NCBI RefSeq assembly: GCF_000504305.1
Contig: NZ_KI632512.1
Span: 2,106,250-2,170,249, forward strand
Length of the DNA stretch: 64,000 nucleotides
From: Nitratidesulfovibrio termitidis HI1
GTDB taxonomy: Bacteria; Desulfobacterota; Desulfovibrionia; Desulfovibrionales; Desulfovibrionaceae
Direction of reading: 5' to 3'
Notes under the pieces: generated by a model
What the model was told of the DNA's origin: nothing
What the model saw: the letters and a program-made list of their open reading frames with translations, nothing else
The model's database searches: none
Position numbers and translations under genes: made by a program
In this document: one piece after another, positions 9,280 to 18,068 of the stretch
Numbering within the stretch: the stretch's first letter is position 1
Layout of the letters: each line of letters starts with the position of its first letter

Positions 9280-9311
9280 AAAGGGCCGGACATGTTCCGG
9301 CCCTTTGCCGT
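9280..9311 (+). terminator. hairpin terminator after DUF2000 gene
   Basis: The arms AAAGGGCCGGA (9280-9290) and TCCGGCCCTTT (9296-9306) form an 11-bp perfect stem with a 5-base loop. The T-run is part of the stem (TTTGCCGTTT). Confidence 0.7.
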
Positions 9312-9356
9312 TTCCGCGCCCTCCCCGCGCCCGCCTGCCTTCCCTGCCCCCTCTTC

Positions 9357-9372
9357 GTAAAGCCACCTTTAC
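9357..9372. promoter_or_regulatory. inverted GTAAA/TTTAC pair upstream of the flagellar operon
   Basis: GTAAA (9357-9361) and TTTAC (9368-9372) face each other with six bases between them, 93 bases before the zinc-finger gene that opens the flagellar block. The half-site is the same as in the two direct-repeat CpxR-type boxes at 19977 and 22973, but the arrangement here is inverted. I could not identify a promoter. Confidence 0.25.
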
Positions 9373-9464
9373 ATCTCTTTCGGTCTCTTGATGGGCATTT
9401 CGTGCCGCCAAATCCGTACATACGGACAACAGGGCCTTCACACTTCAGCACGGAAGTTCAGCTC

Positions 9465-9800
9465 ATGAGACAGCAACGGCACCATATGACGGTGCTCCAT
9501 TCCATCGAGGAAGGACTGTGCACGGACAATTCTCCATGTCCCGGCGCAAACATGATTGCCTGCTATCTGGAAAAAACGGCCACATCCGCAGAGAGAAAGC
9601 GTCTTGAATCGCATTTCGCGTCGTGCAGGGCATGCAGGGAAGACCTTCTGGAACTGCGCAAGATCCTGAAGGCTGCGGAAGTGAAGACACCGTTCGAGGT
9701 CATCGAAGCGGCACTGTCTCTCGAAAGTCGGCACGAAACGGGATTGGGCACGGATCAGGGCACGGAGGACGGCAATGACCACTATCTCATCCTTGGCTAG
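9465..9800 (+). CDS. small zinc-finger (ZAS/zf-HC2) protein, possible anti-sigma factor
   Basis: The 111-residue cytoplasmic protein has a core, IACYLEKTATSAERKRLE, that leads into the ZAS motif H-x3-C-x2-C (HFASCRAC, about residues 47-54). This is the zinc-binding signature of anti-sigma factors for ECF sigmas. No membrane helix follows, so it would be a soluble type. The ATG at 9465 was chosen; ATG 9486 is an alternative. It overlaps flgD by 26 bases, so it heads the hook operon. An ECF-type sigma factor without an adjacent partner is encoded at 19204-19797, on the far side of the flagellar genes. A pairing is possible but unproven. Confidence 0.6.
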   Translation: MRQQRHHMTVLHSIEEGLCTDNSPCPGANMIACYLEKTATSAERKRLESHFASCRACREDLLELRKILKAAEVKTPFEVIEAALSLESRHETGLGTDQGTEDGNDHYLILG

Positions 9801-10443
9801 CAGCACCAGCACATCGTCGACCACCAGCAGTTCCACCACGCTGGATTCCGACGCCTTTCTGCAACTGCTCATCGCGGAACTGCAGAACCAGGACCCCACC
9901 AACCCCACCGACTCCACCGAGATGATCAACCAGATCGCCTCGTTCTCCACGGTGGAGCAACTGTCGGCCCTCAATGACACGGCCACGTCCATCTACGACT
10001 CGCTGACGGCCATGAGCCTGAACTCCGCCGTGAGCTTCATCGGGCAGTCCGTGCTGGCCGAGGGCGACGACATTTCCAAGACCGACGACTCCACCACCGT
10101 GGTGTCCTTCACCCTGGAATCGGACGCGGAGACCCTTACCGCGCACGTCTACGACTCCGACGGCACCATCATCAATTCCGTCTCCCTCGGCGCCACGGAC
10201 AGTGGCACCTACACCTTCAGTTGGGACGGCACCAACTACACCGGCACCGAAGTGGCCAATGGCACCTACAGCGTGGTGTTCGAGGCCTACGACGAGGACG
10301 GCGACAGCCTGGAAGTCTCCACCATGGTGGCGGGCACGGTCTCCGGCGTTTCGGTGGAGGACGGCACCACGGTGCTCACCCTGTCCGATGGCCGCACGGT
10401 GAATCTCGAGGACGTCTACAGCGTCGTCTCCTCCGACGCATAA
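9775..10443 (+). CDS. flgD: flagellar hook capping protein FlgD
   Basis: The 222-residue product has a Ser/Thr-rich N-terminus followed by the FlgD core DAFLQLLIAELQNQDPTNPTD (from about residue 26) and MINQIASFSTVEQL. FlgD caps the growing hook and guides assembly of FlgE subunits outside the cell; it leaves by the flagellar type III pathway. The middle and C-terminal parts fit the tandem beta domains of the family. It overlaps the upstream zinc-finger gene and is followed after 32 bases by flgE. Confidence 0.92.
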   Translation: MTTISSLASSTSTSSTTSSSTTLDSDAFLQLLIAELQNQDPTNPTDSTEMINQIASFSTVEQLSALNDTATSIYDSLTAMSLNSAVSFIGQSVLAEGDDISKTDDSTTVVSFTLESDAETLTAHVYDSDGTIINSVSLGATDSGTYTFSWDGTNYTGTEVANGTYSVVFEAYDEDGDSLEVSTMVAGTVSGVSVEDGTTVLTLSDGRTVNLEDVYSVVSSDA

Positions 10444-10475
10444 CACCAGCACGCGCACTGTCGCGGGAGCACGCC

Positions 10476-12053
10476 ATGGGCCTCTCCTCATCCATGTATG
10501 CCAGCGTCTCGGGGTTGCTGAGCACCGCCGAGTCCATCAGCGTCATCGGCAACAACCTCGCCAACTCCAGCACCACGGGCTACAAGTCCATGTCCATGCT
10601 GTTCGAGGACGTGTTCTATTCCTCCATCACCACGTCCGGCGGCATAGACCAGATCGGCAACGGCTCCACCATCTCTGCCATTGCCACGGACTTCTCGCAG
10701 GGCTCGTACCAGGACACCTCCGAGGCCATGAACATGGCCATCGCAGGCGAAGGGTACTTCATCGTCGAAGACCCCCAGAACGACGGTCAGATATACTATA
10801 CCCGCGCGGGCGACTTCACCTTCGACGACGAAGGCTACCTGACGAACTCGTCCGGCTACCAGGTGCAGGGCTGGGCCGTGGACCCGGACACCGCCACCTC
10901 CAGCGACCCGTCAACCACTGGCGCCCTCGGCGACATCCAGTTGGAAAGCCGCACCTCGCCCGCATCCGCCACCACCAACGTCTCGCTGGTGGTCAACCTG
11001 GACTCGGACGGCGACGACAACTCCACCTCCACCACCGACCCGTACTTCTCGCTGCTGACCGAATGGGACGGCAGCGCCGACGACCCCCTCGGCACCACCA
11101 AGTACGAGTACCAGACCACCATCACCGTGTACGACGAGGCCGGGTCCGCCCATGAACTGACCGTGTATTTCGACCAGGTGGAAGACTCCACCACCGGCTC
11201 CACCACCTGGGAATACATCGTCACCATGGACCCCAGCGAAGACGTGCGCACCATCAACGGCCAGAGCGTGTCGGGCACATCCGCCGCCGGCCTGCTGATG
11301 GCGGGTACGCTGACCTTTGACGCCACCGGCGCGCTGGTCTCGCAGACGGCCTTCACGCTCGACTCCACGGCCACCGGCGACCTGACCGACCTTTCCAACT
11401 GGACCCTGGCCGACCTTTCCACCGACGGCCTGCCGGTGTTCACCTGCAACTTCTCCGGCTCGGCCAACGCCAGCACCACCGACGAGGCGGATGCCATCCA
11501 GATAGAGCTGGACTTCGGCCTGTCCGCAAAATCCATCACCGACGGCTGGGACACCACCGTCACCAGCGCGGCGGACATCGGCACGGACAGCTCGCTGCTG
11601 TTCGGGTTCACCTCCACCGCCTACGACAGCGATCGCACCTCCAGCAACGATTCGGCCAGCAGCACCGACAACTCCAGCCAGAACGGCTACGCCACCGGCT
11701 ACCTGACCAGCTACTACGTGGACGAAGGCGGGGTGATCTACGGCACCTACTCCAACGGCCAGACCCAGGCGCTGTTCATCGTGGCTCTGGCCAGCTTCGA
11801 CAACGACCAGGGCCTGCAACTGGAAGGCGGCAACCTGTACTCGGCCACCACGGAATCGGGCACGGCCAACATCGGTCGCGCCGGGCAGGGCATCTACGGC
11901 AGCATCTATGGGGAAAAGCTGGAGGAATCCAACGTGGACGTCTCTACCGAGATGGTCGACCTCATCGTGATGCAGCGCGCCTATCAGGCCAACAGCAAGG
12001 TCATCACCACCGTTGACGAAATGCTGCAGACCGCTCTTGGCCTGAAGCGCTAG
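10476..12053 (+). CDS. flgE: flagellar hook protein FlgE
   Basis: The start is ATG 10476 with GGGAG (10465-10469) upstream. The 525-residue hook subunit has the N-terminal rod/hook signature SVSGLLSTAESISVIGNNLAN (residues about 10-30) and the matching C-terminal coiled coil ending VMQRAYQANSKVITTVDEML. The central domains are long and rich in Ser, Thr and Asp with little lysine. A central ~300-residue variable region makes it longer than enteric FlgE. The stop TAG coincides with the first base of the second palindromic repeat, which separates it from flgK. Confidence 0.93.
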   Translation: MGLSSSMYASVSGLLSTAESISVIGNNLANSSTTGYKSMSMLFEDVFYSSITTSGGIDQIGNGSTISAIATDFSQGSYQDTSEAMNMAIAGEGYFIVEDPQNDGQIYYTRAGDFTFDDEGYLTNSSGYQVQGWAVDPDTATSSDPSTTGALGDIQLESRTSPASATTNVSLVVNLDSDGDDNSTSTTDPYFSLLTEWDGSADDPLGTTKYEYQTTITVYDEAGSAHELTVYFDQVEDSTTGSTTWEYIVTMDPSEDVRTINGQSVSGTSAAGLLMAGTLTFDATGALVSQTAFTLDSTATGDLTDLSNWTLADLSTDGLPVFTCNFSGSANASTTDEADAIQIELDFGLSAKSITDGWDTTVTSAADIGTDSSLLFGFTSTAYDSDRTSSNDSASSTDNSSQNGYATGYLTSYYVDEGGVIYGTYSNGQTQALFIVALASFDNDQGLQLEGGNLYSATTESGTANIGRAGQGIYGSIYGEKLEESNVDVSTEMVDLIVMQRAYQANSKVITTVDEMLQTALGLKR

Positions 12054-12199
12054 GGGCTGTTTTCCAAATTGTCCTTTCGCCCGTTGGCGTCGTCAAACTT
12101 CGCCAGCCATATCGGTCGAATACGAGAAGAGTATACTCCCTCATGGCTGGCTTGTTTTCCTCGCCAACGGACGAAATCCCTGCTTTGGAAAACAGCCCC
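12053..12199. repeat. 147-bp palindromic intergenic repeat, copy 2 (flgE-flgK junction)
   Basis: The outer arms GGGGCTGTTTTCCAAATT (12053-12070) and GCTTTGGAAAACAGCCCC (12182-12199) match at 16 of 18 positions when inverted. The inner arms GCCAGCCAT (12102-12110) and ATGGCTGGC (12143-12151) pair perfectly. GAGTATACTC is at 12129-12138. Compared with copy 1, one A-T pair in the inner stem is T-A, a compensatory change that argues for a folded RNA or cruciform. It fills half of the 311-base flgE-flgK gap. In the remainder (12200-12364) I saw only the flgK ribosome site. Confidence 0.85.
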
Positions 12200-12364
12200 T
12201 GGCCCAAGCGGCACGCGCCAAGGCGTCGTCGAGCCTTGACGTGCCTATCGCAGGGCAGGCCCCCGGCACCGCCCGTCTCCGTCCGGGCGGCACCGGGGAG
12301 CCCCCACCGCAACGCACGGGCCTGCCCGCCAACCCGCCAACCCGCCAATCCGTAAGGACGCGCC

Positions 12365-14437
12365 ATGTCCTCGCTCAGCTCCATCTTCAACATCGGCTCC
12401 AGCGCGCTTTCCAACGCTCAGATCGGCATTTCCGTCACCAGCAACAACATCTCCAATGCCGACGTAACGGGCTATTCGCGCCAGACGGTGCAGTACACCA
12501 CGGGCCCCACCACCAGCAGCGGGGGCATCACCTATGGTTCCGGGGCGGAGGTTTCCGAGATCACCCGGCACTTCAGCTACACCGTGGAATCGCAGTACCT
12601 GTCGTACAGTTCCGATGCCTCCATGTGGGAGACCATCACCTCCACGCTCTCGTCCATCGAGTCGTTGTTCGACGACAGCGATGATGAAGGCTACGACCTG
12701 TCCACCGCGCTGGACGCCTTCTGGACCAGCCTTGACGCGCTGGCGGCAGACCCGGAAAGCGAATCCGCGCGCACCGAACTGGCCGGCTACGCCGAAACGC
12801 TGACCACGCTCATCAATTCCACCAGCGACAGCCTGGAGGCCGTGCAAGAAGACCTGAACGGCCAGATCGAAGACCAGGTGGACGACATCAATGACCTGCT
12901 GGACACCCTGGCCGGCCTCAACTCGCAGCTGGCGGCAGACCCGGAAAACGCCACCCTGCTGGACAGCCAGGCCACCACCCTGCGCGAACTTTCCACCTAT
13001 CTCGACCTTTCGGTGGTTTACGGCAGTGACGGGCAGGCCACCGTGTACACCACGTCGGGCCAGACCCTGGTGCAGAACGACGTGACCTACAAGCTGGCCT
13101 ACGAAGGGCCGCAGGCCACGGCGTCGCTGACATCCGCCTCCACCTTTGACGGGCAGATATATTTCGAGGGTGAGAGCAGCAACGAAATCGCCATAGAATT
13201 CGTCACCTCCGGCTCGGCGGACGGCTCGGCCAGCGCGGCCACCTACAAGGTTTCCCTCGACGGCGGCGAAACCTGGCTGACTGACGACAGCGGCAACACC
13301 TTGCTGTTCACGGCATCCGGCGCTGACGAGAAGGTGACCGTGGACGGGGTGTCCATCTGGTTCGGATCGTCCACCGATTCCAGCGCCAGCGCCAGCGGCA
13401 CGCTGGCAGTGGGCGACGATTTCACCGTCATGGCGAAGTCGGGGGTGTACTGGTACGAAACCACGTCCAGCAAGGTGAACATCACCCCCATCGACGTCAC
13501 CGCGTCGGACAGCAACAACCGCCTTTCGGGCGGCAGCCTGGCCGGGCTGCTGGCCACGCGCGACCAGTACGTGGGCGGGTATCTGGACGAACTGGACGCA
13601 CTGGCAGAGGAACTGGCCTGGCAGGTCAACTACGTGCACAGCCAGGGTGCCGGGCTGACCAACTTTTCGTCTGCCACTGCCGAAAATTCCGTGGACGACA
13701 CCACGAAAGCCCTCTCCGACAGCAGTCTTGCCTACGCCGACCGCCTGTCCTCGGGCACCCTGTCCATCTCGGTGTACGACGATGACACCGGCGACGTGGA
13801 AACCCTTTCCTCCATCGCCATCGATCCCGCGTCCGACAGCCTGGAAGACGTGGCCGACGCCATCAACACCGCCTTTTCCGACCAGCTCACCGCCAGCATC
13901 AGCAACGGGCAGCTCAGCATCGCGGCGGAGGACGGCTATTCGTTCCAGTTCGCGGGCGACACATCGGGCCTGCTTGCAGCGCTGGGCATCAACACCTTCT
14001 TCTCGGGTGACGACGCGGGCAACATCGCCGTGTCCGACGCGGTGCTGAACGACACCAACCGGATCAACGCCGCCGTGGTGGACGCCTCTGGCGAAGTGCT
14101 CTCCGGCGATTCGACCTGCGCCAACAACCTCGCGGCGCTGGCCGATACCGACGTCACGCTGGATGCGTACGGTTCCACCAGTTCGAAAACCATCAGCGAG
14201 CACCTGGCCGCGCTGGTGGGCGACGTGGGCACCGACGTGGACACCTCTGCCCGCAAGTACACCTATTACAGCGCGTTGGCCGAAAACGCCGACACCCTGC
14301 AACAGTCCCTTTCCGGCGTGAACACCGACGAGGAACTGATCAACCTCACCAAGTACCAGCAAGCTTACAGCGTGGCCGCGCAGCTCATCCAGGTGGCCAA
14401 CGAGATGTTCGATACAATTCTTTCGCTGCGGGATTAG
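12365..14437 (+). CDS. flgK: flagellar hook-associated protein 1 FlgK
   Basis: The start is ATG 12365, preceded by AAGGA (12353-12357). The 690-residue junction protein between hook and filament has the N-terminal signature SALSNAQIGISVTSNNISNAD (from about residue 13) and the C-terminal helix LTKYQQAYSVAAQLIQVANEMF. A domain at about residues 274-345 contains IAIEFVTSG and SLDGGETW, closely matching two repeats in FlgL next door. Such an Asp-box-like insert is not part of the conserved FlgK core. It is followed by flgL after 34 bases. Confidence 0.93.
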   Translation: MSSLSSIFNIGSSALSNAQIGISVTSNNISNADVTGYSRQTVQYTTGPTTSSGGITYGSGAEVSEITRHFSYTVESQYLSYSSDASMWETITSTLSSIESLFDDSDDEGYDLSTALDAFWTSLDALAADPESESARTELAGYAETLTTLINSTSDSLEAVQEDLNGQIEDQVDDINDLLDTLAGLNSQLAADPENATLLDSQATTLRELSTYLDLSVVYGSDGQATVYTTSGQTLVQNDVTYKLAYEGPQATASLTSASTFDGQIYFEGESSNEIAIEFVTSGSADGSASAATYKVSLDGGETWLTDDSGNTLLFTASGADEKVTVDGVSIWFGSSTDSSASASGTLAVGDDFTVMAKSGVYWYETTSSKVNITPIDVTASDSNNRLSGGSLAGLLATRDQYVGGYLDELDALAEELAWQVNYVHSQGAGLTNFSSATAENSVDDTTKALSDSSLAYADRLSSGTLSISVYDDDTGDVETLSSIAIDPASDSLEDVADAINTAFSDQLTASISNGQLSIAAEDGYSFQFAGDTSGLLAALGINTFFSGDDAGNIAVSDAVLNDTNRINAAVVDASGEVLSGDSTCANNLAALADTDVTLDAYGSTSSKTISEHLAALVGDVGTDVDTSARKYTYYSALAENADTLQQSLSGVNTDEELINLTKYQQAYSVAAQLIQVANEMFDTILSLRD

Positions 14438-14471
14438 CCGGGCACGCGCCGCTGCCCTTCAGGAGCCCACC

Positions 14472-15977
14472 ATGCGCATTTCCACACGCATGACTTTCGA
14501 CAATTCGCTGAAATACATGACCAGGCTGCAATCGGAGATCAACCGCACGACCATCCAGATGGCCACGCAGCAGCGCATCAACTGCCCCTCGGACGACCCG
14601 TACGGGAGCGAGGTGGCCCTTACCAATTCCACGCTGATCAGCCAGCTTACCCAGTACCAGAGCAACGTGGACACGGCCAAGGGCTGGCTCTCGCTGGCCG
14701 ACGACACGTTGGGCGATGCCAGCACGGTGCTCACCAGCCTGATCGAACTGGCCGAGCAGGCCGCCACCGGCACCCTGACCGACGCCAACCGCGAGGCCAT
14801 CGCCGAAGAAGCGCGGGGGCTGTACGAGCAACTCATCACCTACGCCAATACCCAGTACAACGGGCAGTCCATCTTTGCCGGGCGCGATTCCGGCGGCACG
14901 GCCTACACCCTGGGCCTGGGGGCCACGGTGAGCGGCGCCACCCTGGCCTCGGGCGCTGGCAGCGCGGTGCTGACCCCCGTACTGTCCGTGGACGGCGAGG
15001 CGGACCAGAGTATCCGCATAGAATTCACCAGCGACGGCACCGTGGGGACGGACGACATCACCTACCGCTATTCCACCGACGGTGGCGACACCTGGACGGA
15101 GGCCACCCTGGCCGCAGGCGATACAACCCTGTCCTGCGACGGGGTGCAGGTGAACATGCAGGATGGAACCGGGGTCACCGCCGTCTCGGACGACGACACC
15201 AGCGTGGGCACGCGCATTACCGTGCGCCCGGCCGCCATCTACACCGGCGACGCCGACGACGGCGCGCAGGTGACCGCCCAGAGCAACACCGACGTCACCG
15301 CCACGCCCACCGGCACCTTCAGCAGTTCCGTGGTGGTGCGCATAGAGGACGACACCACGGTGGCCGGCCCCGTTTCGTACAGCTACTCCACCGACGGTGG
15401 GCTCACCTGGTCCGACACCCAGAGCTCGGACAACGGCACCCTTACCGTACCTGGCGGCACCCTGGAACTTTCCGCGGGCGGCGGCAGCAACCTGACTGCG
15501 GGCGACACCTTCACCATCACGTCCGACTCCACCGACCTCAACGTGCGCGTGTCCACCTCCACCAGCATCTCCATCAACAGCTGCGGACTGGACGTGTTCG
15601 GCGGGCTCTACAGCGCCGACGGCACAAGCTACTCCGGCACGGGAGACGACGATCTGTTCGAGGCCATCGGCGACTTCATCGGCTACCTGGAAACCAACAA
15701 CCAGGAAGGCATTGCCGAAAGCCTGGAGGCCATCACGGCGGGCCAGGCCAAGATGCTCTCCGCCGCCAGCGACATCGGCGCGCGCGAAATACGCCTGGAG
15801 CACATCGAAACGGCCAACACCCTGCTCACTTCCACGGCAGAGAATGCCGTGAGCAACGTGGTGGACGCCGACACCACCGAACTGGCCACCCAGCTTTCCA
15901 AGCTCACCACCGTCTACGAGGCGGTGCTGAGCACGCAGTCGGCGGTGATGAAGCTGAGCCTGCTCGACTATCTGTAG
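14472..15977 (+). CDS. flgL: flagellar hook-associated protein 3 FlgL
   Basis: ATG 14472 has AGGAG about eight bases upstream. The 501-residue protein has the FlgL N-terminal helix MRISTRMTFDNSLKYM with RINCPSDDP, and a C-terminal flagellin-like helix. It is much longer than enteric FlgL (about 320 residues). The extra 200 residues (about 175-370) hold two copies of a beta domain with STDGGDTW and STDGGLTW, an Asp-box-like pattern also found once in FlgK. FlgL joins FlgK to the filament. In many related bacteria csrA and fliW follow flgL; here fliD follows directly. Confidence 0.92.
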   Translation: MRISTRMTFDNSLKYMTRLQSEINRTTIQMATQQRINCPSDDPYGSEVALTNSTLISQLTQYQSNVDTAKGWLSLADDTLGDASTVLTSLIELAEQAATGTLTDANREAIAEEARGLYEQLITYANTQYNGQSIFAGRDSGGTAYTLGLGATVSGATLASGAGSAVLTPVLSVDGEADQSIRIEFTSDGTVGTDDITYRYSTDGGDTWTEATLAAGDTTLSCDGVQVNMQDGTGVTAVSDDDTSVGTRITVRPAAIYTGDADDGAQVTAQSNTDVTATPTGTFSSSVVVRIEDDTTVAGPVSYSYSTDGGLTWSDTQSSDNGTLTVPGGTLELSAGGGSNLTAGDTFTITSDSTDLNVRVSTSTSISINSCGLDVFGGLYSADGTSYSGTGDDDLFEAIGDFIGYLETNNQEGIAESLEAITAGQAKMLSAASDIGAREIRLEHIETANTLLTSTAENAVSNVVDADTTELATQLSKLTTVYEAVLSTQSAVMKLSLLDYL

Positions 15978-16059
15978 GGGGTGCATCCCCTGGCAGGCGT
16001 CCGCCCGTACCCGCCCGGCGCCACTCCGCTCCAGACCCCCGGCAGACACGGAGGCCCCC

Positions 16060-17799
16060 ATGTCCGATTACTGGTCCGGCTCCATCACCTTCACCGGCCT
16101 GAACACCGGCACCGACTGGGACGAGATCATCGAGGCCCAGATGGCGGTGGAAGAATACCGCTACAACAGCATGACCGAGAAGGAGACCGCGTACGAGGAG
16201 AAGCTGGCCGCAGTGCAGGATCTGGAAACCCAGATGACCACGCTGTACCAGACCCTGCAAGACTACGACTCCGCCTCCGACTTCCTCACCAAGTCCGGCA
16301 CGTCCTCCAACGAAACCAGCCTCACCGTCTCGGTGGACAACGACGCCGAGGCCGGGTCGCACAGCGTGGTCATCAACCAGCTGGCCCAGAACGACATCTG
16401 GAGCAGCGACGACGGGTACGAATCCACGGACACGGTAATCACCGACACCGAACAGACCTTCTCGTTCACCTACAACGACGAGACGTACACCATCGACGTG
16501 CCGGGCGGCACCACGCTTTCGGAGTTCGTCAATCTCATCAACAACGCCAGCGGCAACAACGACGACGTGCGCGCCAGCGTCATCAACGAGGGCAGCGCCT
16601 ACCACCTGCAGATCCGCGGCATGGACCTTGGCGCGGACAACACCGTGACCATCGAGGACACCGGCTTCGATGCCATGGGACCGGACGCCTTCACCAACAC
16701 CCAGCAGGCCCAGAACGCCCAGATCAAGGTGGACGGCTTTCCCGCCGCCGACGACGAATGGATAGAGCGCAGCACCAACACCATCGACGACGTCATCGAC
16801 GGGGTGACCCTGCAACTCAAGTCCACAACCGACGACAGCAGCGTCACGGTGACCGTGGAACTGGACACCGACGCCATGGTCGAGGCCATCGAAACCGTGG
16901 TCAGCAGCATCAACACCATCCTGCAACTGCTCATGGATCTGCAGGACCAGGGCACGGTGTCGTCGTCGGTATCCACGTCCACGGCGTCGGATTCCGACGA
17001 CGAGGACGATGATGACGAGGACTCCACGTCCGCCTCGGTGCTGGCCAGCAATTCCAGCCTCGACCTCATCCAGAGCAGCCTGAAGAGCATCCTGGCCACC
17101 AAGGGGTTGGGCTTTTCCTATTACGACTCCACCGACGAAACCGGCGACCTGTTCACCAGCCTTTCCACCATCGGCATCTCCACCGACGCCGACGAGGATT
17201 CGGAAACCTTCGGCCTTTTGGTCATCGACTACGACGAACTGGAAGAGGCCATAGAGGAAGACCCGCAGGCCGTGGCCGAACTGATGGCCGCCGACGTGAC
17301 GGGCAGCACCGATTCCGACGACTTTTCCTTCGACAGCGCCATCTCCGGCACCACCCAGGCGGGCGAATACGACGTTTCGTACCGCATCGAAAACGGCGAG
17401 ATCGTGGAAGCGTACATCAACGGCAACGCCGCCTCCATCTCCGGCTGGACCCTTACCGGGGCATCGGGAGAGGACGAGTCGGGCCTGGCCATCACCGTGG
17501 ACAACACGGCGGACGGCACCTATTCCGGCACCGTGTACCTGAAGCAGGGCAAGATAGGGCAGCTCGTCGACTCGCTGGAGGACATGACCAGCAGCGAAGG
17601 CACCCTCCAGATCATGGAGGACAGCTATCAGAGCGTGCTGGACCAGTTGGCCGAATCCATCTCCAAGGAAGAAGAACGGCTGGACCTGGTGGAAAGTCGC
17701 CTGCGCACCCGCTATTCCAACCTGGAAACCCTGCTCACCAGTTACGACAACCTGTCGTCCACCATCGATTCGCTGCTGGCCTCGCTGGACAGCGACTAG
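16060..17799 (+). CDS. fliD: flagellar filament capping protein FliD (HAP2)
   Basis: ATG 16060 has GGAGG (16050-16054) five bases upstream. The 579-residue cap protein has the FliD N-terminal domain GSITFTGLNTGTDWDEIIEAQM, a hook-associated beta domain, and a C-terminal coiled coil (about 520-579; KEEERLDLVESRLRTRYSNL) typical of the family. A strongly acidic run of mostly Asp, Glu and Ser lies at about residues 305-325. The cap sits on the filament tip and folds exported flagellin, fitting the flagellin gene just downstream on the other strand. No fliS gene follows. Confidence 0.92.
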   Translation: MSDYWSGSITFTGLNTGTDWDEIIEAQMAVEEYRYNSMTEKETAYEEKLAAVQDLETQMTTLYQTLQDYDSASDFLTKSGTSSNETSLTVSVDNDAEAGSHSVVINQLAQNDIWSSDDGYESTDTVITDTEQTFSFTYNDETYTIDVPGGTTLSEFVNLINNASGNNDDVRASVINEGSAYHLQIRGMDLGADNTVTIEDTGFDAMGPDAFTNTQQAQNAQIKVDGFPAADDEWIERSTNTIDDVIDGVTLQLKSTTDDSSVTVTVELDTDAMVEAIETVVSSINTILQLLMDLQDQGTVSSSVSTSTASDSDDEDDDDEDSTSASVLASNSSLDLIQSSLKSILATKGLGFSYYDSTDETGDLFTSLSTIGISTDADEDSETFGLLVIDYDELEEAIEEDPQAVAELMAADVTGSTDSDDFSFDSAISGTTQAGEYDVSYRIENGEIVEAYINGNAASISGWTLTGASGEDESGLAITVDNTADGTYSGTVYLKQGKIGQLVDSLEDMTSSEGTLQIMEDSYQSVLDQLAESISKEEERLDLVESRLRTRYSNLETLLTSYDNLSSTIDSLLASLDSD

Positions 17800-17839
17800 G
17801 CAGGGCCGGAACAGGCCGCGTCTGTCCCGCATCGGCGCA

Positions 17840-17878
17840 CGCAAGGGGAACCGACCCGCAAGGGCGGTTCCCCTTGCG
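17840..17878 (+). terminator. hairpin after fliD
   Basis: The arms CGCAAGGGGAACCG (17840-17853) and CGGTTCCCCTTGCG (17865-17878) form a perfect 14-bp stem. No T-run follows, so it may be a factor-assisted terminator or 3' stabiliser of the hook-operon mRNA. Confidence 0.6.
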
Positions 17879-17893
17879 CGTCGTCCCGTGGTT

Positions 17894-17920
17894 CTGTCCG
17901 CCCTGTCCGCCCTGTCCGCC
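17894..17920. repeat. three tandem copies of the nonamer CTGTCCGCC
   Basis: Three perfect 9-bp units lie between the fliD and flagellin terminators. A closely related nonamer (CCTGTCCGG/C) is repeated seven times inside the sigma-54 activator gene at 39109-39171. Confidence 0.8.
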
Positions 17921-17966
17921 CCGCTGCAGCGGGGCCGCCTGTTCCGCAGTGCCCCCCCGCGCACGC

Positions 17967-17996
17967 AAAAGGGGCCGGGCGTATGCCCGGCCCCTT
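17967..17996 (-). terminator. Rho-independent terminator of the flagellin gene
   Basis: On the minus strand, AAGGGGCCGGGC and GCCCGGCCCCTT (17985-17996 and 17969-17980) form a 12-bp stem with a 4-base loop that runs into TTTT. It lies 70 bases after the flagellin stop. Confidence 0.85.
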
Positions 17997-18068
17997 GCCG
18001 TTGGTGTGTCCGTCGTTCCTCCAGGGCCGGGCAGCAACCTGCCCTGACCCGCTCCCCGAAAGGGCGGA

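Noticed and set aside
9393-9406. Sigma-54-like element TGGGCATTTCGTGCC before the flagellar operon
   Set aside because: GG and GC are separated by nine bases instead of the required ten, and the other consensus positions fit poorly.
12245-14362. Very long open frame on the minus strand opposite flgK (705 codons), with similar ones opposite nuoM/nuoN, flgL, fliD and kpsD
   Set aside because: In high-GC DNA the frame opposite a real gene often stays open. These products are rich in Gly, His, Gln and Arg, have no motifs, and the sense-strand genes are unmistakable.
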